Shown here one piece after another: positions 56,660 to 64,000 of a stretch of 64,000 bases of DNA (position 1 is its first letter; each line of letters begins with the position of its first letter). The notes beneath the pieces are model-generated. The model was not told where the DNA came from and searched no databases. It saw nothing but the letters and a program-made list of their open reading frames with translations. The DNA lies in the NCBI GenBank assembly GCA_963932465.1, contig OZ010799.1, forward strand, positions 164,730,761 to 164,794,760, in the 5' to 3' direction. The DNA comes from Maratus speciosus. Its lineage: Eukaryota; Arthropoda; Arachnida; Araneae; Salticidae. The position numbers were made by a program, and so were the translations under genes.

Positions 56660-58195
56660 TATAGAAACACATTTACTGCAGCCAAAAAACATGTTTCTAA
56701 TTAGCCCAGTTTTCGTGCGATAATTAGAAACATGAAAGGGTAATTAAAAACAGACAATAACGTCTCCCAAGACGCGGCGTGAAATTTTGATAAAAGTTAA
56801 TGAAAATAATGTTTTTAAAGAAATATTTTAATAGTGTGATTAAAAAACACATGATGATAGATGCAACTCTGGTAGTAAGAGAAACACATAAATATGAAAT
56901 TCTATTTCTAACCGTCCCGTCTAACTTTATCTCCTTAATGGATCACAAAACTTTTAACACTGACAAAATATGAAAAGAAACGACCCTATTCAACGATTAC
57001 TACCTTCAAATGCATACGATTTTAACACACGATTTTAGTGAGATGAAAGATATAAGTACGGTCTTTCATTTCATATATTTAAAAAATTACAACATATGGA
57101 AACATTATTTATAGACAGCTTCAAACTGTCAGACATTTTTCGAATAGAAAATTAGAATGGCATCTTACTCGTAGGATTACAAAAGATAATTTGCATCTAG
57201 AACAGAAATTTTAGTATCTCATTATATTTCAGACTGAAATCATTATCCTAAAACTAAATAAATCGGCCTTTACAGCATTTTTATATTTTTAATAGGAAGT
57301 AAAATTTAGCATATGCAAAATCCAGAAATTTTCAACAGCATAAACACCTAAAAAATATTTTGTTAAACAATAAAAATAAACAATTATGTCCGGTTTATGC
57401 AGAATAACATAAAATGTACTTTCTGAAAAAATTATTAAGAAATGCTAAGTATTGGAAATATCTTGCGCCCTATGCCTAAAAATTTCATTTTGTAAAAAAT
57501 TACTTCAAAGTTTTATTTTTAAATCTTCCTTAAATTTGGAACTTCGTACGTTTTAGGCTATAAGTCGAGTAATTAAAGGGATTTTTAATGTTTTTTGTTT
57601 TATAATATTCATATAATATTAATCTTTAATAGATATATTTTATTGAAAAAAAATCGAATTTTTGAGAGTTTAAAAGTCTTATGATTCCATAAAGAATGTT
57701 ACCTACAACTTATAAATAACTTCAAATTTACGTAATTTTATTCGTTTCTCTATTACCTTAAAGCATGCAATAAAATCTATTCATTATCATTTATGTCAAA
57801 GAACATTAATCCCTTCTAACAAATTTGGTAAGCCACTTCATTCATTATTATTACAACGGGAACAAACGATCCTTCCATCTCTGAATACCTAATGAATTAC
57901 ACCTTTAGTGGAAAGTTACGAGGCATTTTATGAAGGTATTGAACTTAAATGTTGTGAGTTATCACAGGAAAGCCATACGTATGTGATTTAAAAATTAATT
58001 GTGCATGGTAATGGATGATTGAATAACTTCTTTAGGTTAATTTAATATGATACATTAGTAAAGTTTGCAAGAAGGAAATTGTATTAAATATATTCACTGA
58101 ATAATTTTGTAACGTATACATGAAAAATTTCATCGTATTACTTATGAATTTACAATATAATGCATAATTTATCTGTTACAACTTCTGCTGCTACT
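56660..58195. other. intergenic; includes one copy of a dispersed repeat
   Basis: No gene seen. 57860-57940 (GGGAACAAACGATCCTTCCA, TCTGAATACCTAATGAATTA) is a diverged copy of 61919-61985. Confidence 0.55.
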
Positions 58196-58302
58196 ACTAC
58201 TACTATTACTGTTACTGCTTATACTGCTCCTTCTCCAACTATTACTTCTTCTCCTCCTCCTACTTCTCCTCACCCCCCCCCCTACTACTACTACTACCAA
58301 TT
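58196..58302. repeat. pyrimidine-rich trinucleotide microsatellite
   Basis: Impure CTA/CTT/CTC triplet run, including a C run near 58273-58282, ending in CTACTACTACTACTACC. Confidence 0.9.
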
Positions 58303-58426
58303 GGCAGGTTTTTCTTATTCAGAAACTATATAATGTTCTGTATTGGTCAATTTTTTGATAAAGGCAGAATATATTTTTAAAAATGCTGTCAAATTGGGCA
58401 TTTTGAACCGAATTTCTCCCTAAGCG

Positions 58427-59450
58427 ATAGTGCTGGAAACGAAAAAAATGGTTGTACTGAGAAAAAAATGAAATTAAAAAATTCTTCAAAAGCGGCCAGA
58501 TAAAGTTGCTAAACTGGGTTTATCTCTAATCTTGATTTAATTTTTGTTGGTGAAATTAGTACTTAACTTCGAAATCTCTCTCCGCCTGTTGTCCGAGCCG
58601 GCAGGGATTTTTAACCCTTTGCACTCGAGAGGTGTCTCTCACTCACCACTATAGTGCAAGAGCTGTTAAGCATTTTAGGGAAGGTATTTGAGGCACCCTG
58701 AAAATTTGTGCAACACTTCTTTTGTAATGGCTGAATACAAAATCGAATGTCTGGCTGAAGGATCGTGGCCCAAAACCTGTGCCAGACACGTGTCAAGTGC
58801 CATTTTTTTTTACTACCCGAAAAAGGTATTTGAGGCACGCTGAGATTGAGACAGAATATTATTTATACTTAGAAAAAAATATTTTGAAAACGACAGAAAC
58901 TTTAGTCGGCCCAAAAACTGTGCCAGACACGTGTCAAGTGCCATTTTTTGACTACTCAAAAAAGGTATTTGAGGCATGCTGAGATTGAGGCACAATAATA
59001 TTTATGGTTAGAAAAAAATATTTTGAAAATGACAGGCACTTTAGTCGGCACAAAAACTGTGCCAGACACGTGTGAAGTGCCATTTTTTGTCTGGCACAGG
59101 TTTTGGGCACGATCCTTCAGCCAGACATTCTATTTTGTATTCAGGCATTACAAAAGAAGTGTTGCACAAATTTTCAGGGTGCCTCAAATACCTCCCCTAA
59201 AATGTTTAACAGCTCTTCGACTAATAGTGCTGGAAACGAAAAAAATGGTCGTACTGAGAAAAAAATGAAATTAAAAATTCTTCAAAAGCGGCCAGATAAA
59301 GTTGCTAAACTGGGTTTATCTCTAATCTTGATTTAGTTTTTGTTGGTGAAATTAGTACTTAACTTCGAAATCTCTCTCCGCCTGTAGTCCGAGCCGGCAG
59401 GGATTTTTAACCCTTTGCACTCGAGAAGTGACCCTCACTCACCACTAGTA
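58427..59450. repeat. composite repeat: direct, inverted and tandem parts
   Basis: A ~200-bp direct repeat (58427-58640 and 59225-59440) brackets a ~130-bp inverted repeat (58661-58794 with 59089-59219; CTGAAAATTTGTGCAACACT and its inverse). Between the inverted arms are about three ~140-bp tandem units marked by TGTGCCAGACACGTGTCAAG at about 58780, 58920 and 59060. The frames across it repeat the same short peptides and are not genes. Confidence 0.85.
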
Positions 59451-59670
59451 CTGCTCGGTGTCTTGCTTAAATTCGAGCTCCAAATGCTTTGGACACCAGT
59501 ATTTTAAAGAAATTTTCTTATTCTTATCTAATGGCAGAATTATTTGTGATTAAAGATGACGAAAGAAACTGTAAGAAATAAGTGGTGTACAGAGAATTTG
59601 GAGTACTGATTTACGCGTGACACCTGGCAACACAAGTGGTGAGTGAGATTCACCTCTCGACTGCAAAGGG
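59411..59670. mobile_element. piggyBac-type MITE
   Basis: TTAA (59407-59410), then CCCTTTGCACTCGAGAAGTG..CTCACTCACCACT. The inverse is AGTGGTGAGTGAG...CACCTCTCGACTGCAAAGGG, ending at 59670. The right TTAA is changed (CTGA). A second pair of inverted repeats (GGTGTCTTGCTTAAATTCGA and inverse) lies just inside. A lone left end occurs at 58611-58650. Confidence 0.75.
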
Positions 59671-60139
59671 CTGAACATTCGGGGGCTTTTAGGGAGTGTT
59701 TATTATTAATACTAAAATATGTTTTCTAAAAGACATTTTTGTGTATTTATAGACTTTTGTATACTTATATAAGAAAGTTAAATATCTGATCCGTGAAATA
59801 CATATACAATAAAGACAAAACTACCCTTTATAAAAAATTCGTAGATGACATTATGCATAGAATAGTTAGTATTATTTTCTCAATTTCAAGCTCATAATGT
59901 TTTTAACGTTCCCATTACCGTCGTAATTTTTAATTAGTGTTTTTATCTTTCTATGATTTGAATCCGAAATTTATTTCAGTATCTACGATGTGCCTTGTAT
60001 GAGGTGCCTTCTTCTTCCAACGAGATGCCTATTCACTGCATTTATTAAGTTTAAATAATTTCTTCTGTTTTTAAACACGAAAATCATTAAAACACAGAAA
60101 AAAGACATTCGGTACAAAATGATTAAAACGTTACTAGTA

Positions 60140-60443
60140 GTATCGAAATAAAATTAAAACTTACAAAAAAGGTGCATTTAATGTCACAAATATAAAAAGA
60201 TGCTAATGATGTTGTTACATAATAAATCAGTTTTTAAAAATTTCCAAGATTTCATGTCGAGCGCTTTCGATCACTCCTAGATCGTCCAAGCGGCCCTGAG
60301 GACGATCTAGGAGTGATCGAAAGCGCTCGACATGAAATCTTGGAAGTTCTTAGGTTTTTAAAAACTATTTTATTATGTAACAACATGTTTTGTGACATTA
60401 AATGCACCTTTTTAATAAGTTTTAATTTTATTTCAATATAGTT
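60140..60443. repeat. long palindrome with 44-bp perfect inner arms
   Basis: The inner arms 60244-60287 and 60300-60343 are perfect complements (CCAAGATTTCATGTCGAGCG and onward) around the 12-nt loop AAGCGGCCCTGA. The outer arms (TTACATAATAAA, GGTGCATTTAATGTCACAAA, AATAAAATTAAAACTTA) continue outward with small indels to about 60140 and 60443. The inner part is GC-richer than its surroundings. A transcript would form a long hairpin; no evidence of transcription can be read here. Confidence 0.93.
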
Positions 60444-60721
60444 TTCAAGGTGAATGTGACATTCCAACGGTATATGTTTTTGTTTTCATATATATATTTT
60501 GTGTTACTAGGAGTGGTAATGATATTACATCTCAATTATTTATGGTTGAATTTTTAAACCTGTTTTTAGTCACAAATATAAAGACCCCAATTCCCAAGTC
60601 AAAAAAATTTAATTTTTTTCTGTATCTGGCTTGTATGTGGGTGCATTTAGCTAATTTTTTTGTGCTGAATTCGGTGGCATAATCATATTCCCTTAATCAC
60701 TTCATATTTGTTAGATACAGA

Positions 60722-60902
60722 CAGTGACGTACCAAAGAAGGTGGGGGGGGGGGGTCCAAAGGTTCCGTGATACTAGAAATATAGTAAAATTTTCTTCCCT
60801 TTGATTAATAGCAGAAAATTCTCCGATTAGAAAAGACGAAGAGAACTTCACAAAATTAGTGGTATCCGGAACATCTTGACCCCCACCCTGGCTACGCTAC
60901 TG
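60722..60902. mobile_element. hAT-like MITE (CAGTGACGTA ends)
   Basis: 181 bp. Left CAGTGACGTACCAAAGAAGG then a G run; right CCCCCACCCTGGCTACGCTACTG-like inverse. Flanks GATACAGA (60714-60721) and GATACAAG (60903-60910) share GATACA. Related ends occur near 55612 and 55778. Confidence 0.8.
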
Positions 60903-60910
60903 GATACAAG

Positions 60911-63040
60911 GCAGTTACGTAAGGACAAAAGTAAAATATTTGTCAAAAATCGACCATCTGAAATACAAACAAAACATAATATTCATCAGTCCAAATGTTT
61001 TCTTGAAACTCAAACTATGAATTAATACGACCATGAAACTGTTACACATTAAGCCATAATGTTAATATCAATAATGTTATTTTTCAAAATAGGATGATGT
61101 CTTTATCGATGATTGTGCTGAATGATTTGATAGTTACTTTTACAGCAGAATGCATCCAAATAAAAGTTTTAACCTACATAGTCATTCATTTAACCATAAT
61201 TTGACCACAAAATGTTTATTATAATTTACATTTCACCCCGTATTTTACCATGTATATAAAAGTTAAATTCTAAAATTTTGTTAAACACTAACAAGATAGA
61301 AACTTTCTGATAGTAAATTCAGATTCGACATGCAAAAATACATTTAAAGAAAGGTTTATTGCAAACCAGATACAAAGCGGTTGTTGAGTAGTGATATCAA
61401 TCGTCTCAGTTTGCTATCAAATGGCATTATGCGAACTACATATTTTGAAAGACTTACAGTAAGTCTTCAAAAGGAAATTTACATATTTATACGCTCAAAA
61501 AAATATATTTTTTTAATTATTCGTAAATACTAATTGCTTTCACTTTTGTTGTTTCTTTTGATCTGCAGATATAACGTGTACATTTTAGTCTATTCTAGTC
61601 TATTTTATTAACAAAGTGTTTTCTTTACCAAGTGTTTTACGAAGTGTTTTCTTTTCTTTTAACTTTCATTCTCAATTAACTTTTGCTCTTATCCTATTTA
61701 TTTCACCCTTTCAAAGCATAATTCGTTAATATTCATGAACGGCTTAAGACTAAATGAACATTACAGATTTGCTCTTTAAAATGACATTATTTATGGAACT
61801 TGATTCATATATGTGTTACCTGAAAGCATGCTTGAAAGGCTAACAATTACCTTTTATCTAGAAAAGCATTATTCAGCTCTAATAAATTTGACTAACTACA
61901 TCAGTTATCGTATTTTAATGGGAACAAATGACCTTTCTATCTCTGAATACCTAAGGAATTACACCTTTTGGAATAGATATATTAGAAATTTTAAGATTAC
62001 ATTGAAATTAAACACTGCCCGTTACTACTGGGAAGCTATAAATATGTTACTTTAAGATTAATTGTACAAGTTAATAAATGAGAGAATGCTGCTTTAGGCT
62101 TTAATTCCATTTTATAACATACATTTATTGTATAAAAAGTATGGGGTTTAACTTAATTGTTATCATTAGAAATTGTATGTCTGAAGAATTTGCACAATGT
62201 TTTGTAATGTTAAAATTTAATTTGTTTGAATATTATAATTCTTGTGAAACATATATCAAACTGTACTTAGAGATTTCAATAAAAACAGTGAGTTGAAACC
62301 CAGGCTTCCCGGGTTACATACTATAAGTGAAAATCATATACATATATTTTTAATTGAAAACTTTAATATAGATTTATATTTAATATAGATTTTTTAGATA
62401 TTCCTCTAACAATAACAAAAATCATTTTTATATAAAAAAAATATCGGAAATTGTACGTCAAACGAGGCAAATAACTAGTACTATGACAGGCATACTATAA
62501 CTAGTTTAATAAATATTCAGATCTTCGTGCAATAACTGTTGCACTTATCTGCAAAAATGGATGAATAGAAAATACATTACTATTAAATATATTAAATTCA
62601 GTAATATGGAAATAAGATGACTTATCTTAAGTAGGACGTAATCACCATGGCAATCAAAATTCATTGATATCATTAAATTAATTACGTATGATAGGATTTA
62701 ACGGAATGAAGAAAACTTTTATTAATATATTTTTAAGTTTTGATTCGATTTTCATAAAATTTTAAATGACTCGACAAAATTCTTCAACAATTACATAAAT
62801 TAAATTTTAAACCATTCGGATGGGCTGTTTTTGCGCTGATATATGCGGACTGACGGACAGACGAGATAATTACTTTAGGTGCTACTTATTTATATAATTA
62901 TGAACGCACCTAAAAATAGCAATTATGTATTCAAATAAAATATGAGGGAGGAAAAAGGAGATGGTCGTAACTGCGATCTGGGATGTTAATTATATCTCTG
63001 CTCTAAAATAAAGCTATTGTCAGAAGATTAAAAAAGTAGG
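60911..63040. other. intergenic; dispersed repeat copy at ~61885-62100
   Basis: No gene supported. 61919-61985 matches 57868-57935 (AATACCTAAGGAATTACACC). The frame at 61813-62055 spans this repeat and has no recognisable domain. Confidence 0.5.
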
Positions 63041-63596
63041 AACTTTGAAGCAGACAGTTCGTCTGAATCAGAATTTGAACAAGGATCATCAAAAGCAGAT
63101 ACTCCCAAACGCATATCCGTTTCTCACACAAACTGGACACCAGGTATCTCTGGACATCTTAGAACTGGTATATCATATAGGTAAATTGCGTTAAGAGCTT
63201 CATCTGTGCTTCAGGGTGCAGAAATTGTGACAAGCAGTAATAAGGATCTCGTCATCGATAAAGACTTGGTCAGTAGACAAAAAAAGAAACTTCAAAAGAA
63301 GATACAGGAAGAGGAATACCTTAAAAATGAAGAATTACAACCATATTTTTTATGGTATTAATAATAACACGATCTTCATAGAAAAAAGCGAACAAGCGTA
63401 ACCGTCGACAGAAATATGAAGTACATATCACTAACGGCGTGCGAAAATCTACGTGTCCATTTCTACGAGCCTATTCCTGTTTCCTGGACAGCAGAAATGC
63501 AAAAGGCGGAAGATTTGAGTACTCTATTAATCTAGCTCCGTTTCAGTTGGTAAAGATCTTAGGTCAAGTTGTTCTACCATCTAGTTTAGACAATTG
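63041..63596 (+). pseudogene. degenerate coding remnant, family uncertain (forward copy)
   Basis: A plus-strand frame from 63041 reads NFEADSSSESEFEQGSSKAD and continues with KRISVSHTNWTPGISGHLRT to a TAA at 63182. The same frame then resumes (ALRASSVLQGAEIV, KDLVIDKDLVSRQKKK) to further stops near 63360. The composition (acidic-serine start, then Lys-rich helix) is protein-like. An HIT motif follows in another frame near 63430. Part of it (63220-63420) is inverted at 63780-64000. I do not firmly recognise the family; it may be a transposon-associated arthropod protein. Confidence 0.5.
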
Positions 63597-63696
63597 ATGT
63601 CGTTGTCAGAGTAGAAGCTCGTTCGTATGAAGAATACATATCAAATGCTGCAGTTCTTTTCTTAATTTTTCCAAAGCAAGCTCCAATTATTTTGGC

Positions 63697-64000
63697 TTAG
63701 AAAATTATATAACAATTTGCTATTTCTTTGCTATTACCAGATGGAGGTGTCAAGTCACCCAAATATTCCGAATCACGTTCACGCAACATGGTGATATTTG
63801 TTTCGTCTTTCTGTCGACGGTGCTGCTAGTCCCCTTTTATTCTATGAAGATCGCTTTATTTTTTCTACTATCAAAAAAGATGCTTGCAATGTTTCTTCCT
63901 CCAAGAACTTCCTTCTCCCGTATCTTCTTTCCAAGTTTCTTTTTCTTCTTCCTGACCAAGTCTTTATCGATGACGATACCTTACTCCCTGTTGTCACAAT
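63697..64000 (-). pseudogene. degenerate coding remnant, inverted copy, cut by window edge
   Basis: The minus strand from the window end reads VIDKDLVRKKKKKLGKKI, NIASIFFDSRKNKAIFIE, a stop, then (after a frame change) NITMLRERDSEYLGDLTPPS and NSKEIANCYIIF to TAA at 63697-63699. It is homologous to 63220-63430 and more complete downstream. The ITxLREPxSxYLGxxTPxSG-like pattern reminds me of a hypothetical protein repeated in arthropod genomes, but I cannot name the superfamily from sequence alone. Confidence 0.5.

Noticed and set aside
60244..60343. a microRNA precursor
   Set aside because: The stem is too long and too perfect, the inverted repeat extends to ~300 bp as in foldback elements, and there is no expression evidence.
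61813..62055. 80-residue reading frame as a gene
   Set aside because: It lies in a dispersed repeat also found near 57.86 kb, where the frame is broken, and has no recognisable domain.

Overview
This window reads as a gene-poor, AT-rich stretch of an animal genome, most likely an arthropod. The support for that is indirect: two Ty1/copia elements of the kind primed by tRNA-Met halves, a Merlin DNA transposon, tRNA-derived SINEs, Helitron-like elements with satellite bodies, many MITEs, and no operons, ribosome binding sites or bacterial-type genes. I cannot name the species. I find no convincing host gene; every long reading frame belongs to a transposable element.

Layout. 1-1477: degenerate GGGCCC-rich repeat. 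1478-6958: young Ty1/copia element A (+ strand; 817-bp LTRs, 5-bp target duplication TAGAC), with an intact pol frame and a gag missing its N-terminal half. 6964-12408: AT-rich sequence with two copies of an 8-bp-TSD MITE. 12409-15731: Helitron-like element built of ~307-bp subrepeats. 16321-16510: hAT-like MITE. 16762-30107: a 13-kb chain of Helitron-like elements from two families, one built of ~327-bp subrepeats. It includes a very recent ~3.15-kb tandem duplication and a Mutator-like MITE with a 9-bp target duplication. 31640-34640: two diverged copies of a ~1.4-kb repeat and a SINE-like tRNA palindrome with 14-bp flanking repeats. 35992-40748: copia element B (- strand; 224-bp LTRs, TSD GAAGT), nearly intact but broken by two stops and two frameshifts. 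41424-42010: two hAT-like MITEs.

42278-45063: a broken Merlin transposon (- strand). Its transposase is split by a SINE and by a seven-copy, 116-bp tandem amplification of the segment that carries the second catalytic Asp. 45240-46980: a ~152-bp tandem array. 47290-48924: two TTAA-flanked elements sharing one TTAA. 51369-54721: a second SINE, then a complete Helitron-like element carrying a nested MITE. 55.1-56.65 kb: foldback elements. 58.4-59.7 kb: a repeat mosaic. 60.14-60.44 kb: a long palindrome with 44-bp perfect inner arms. 63.0-64.0 kb: two inverted remnants of a coding sequence I do not firmly recognise.

How the parts relate. The elements are nested, so relative ages can be read from them. 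Copia A sits inside an older repeat that retains a similar uninterrupted copy. MITEs sit inside Helitron subrepeats whose sister units keep the empty site. A SINE sits inside Merlin. The tandem duplications look like unequal exchange between subrepeats. The most unusual item is the Merlin catalytic segment turned into a minisatellite. I saw no evidence for a new defence, secretion or metabolic system.
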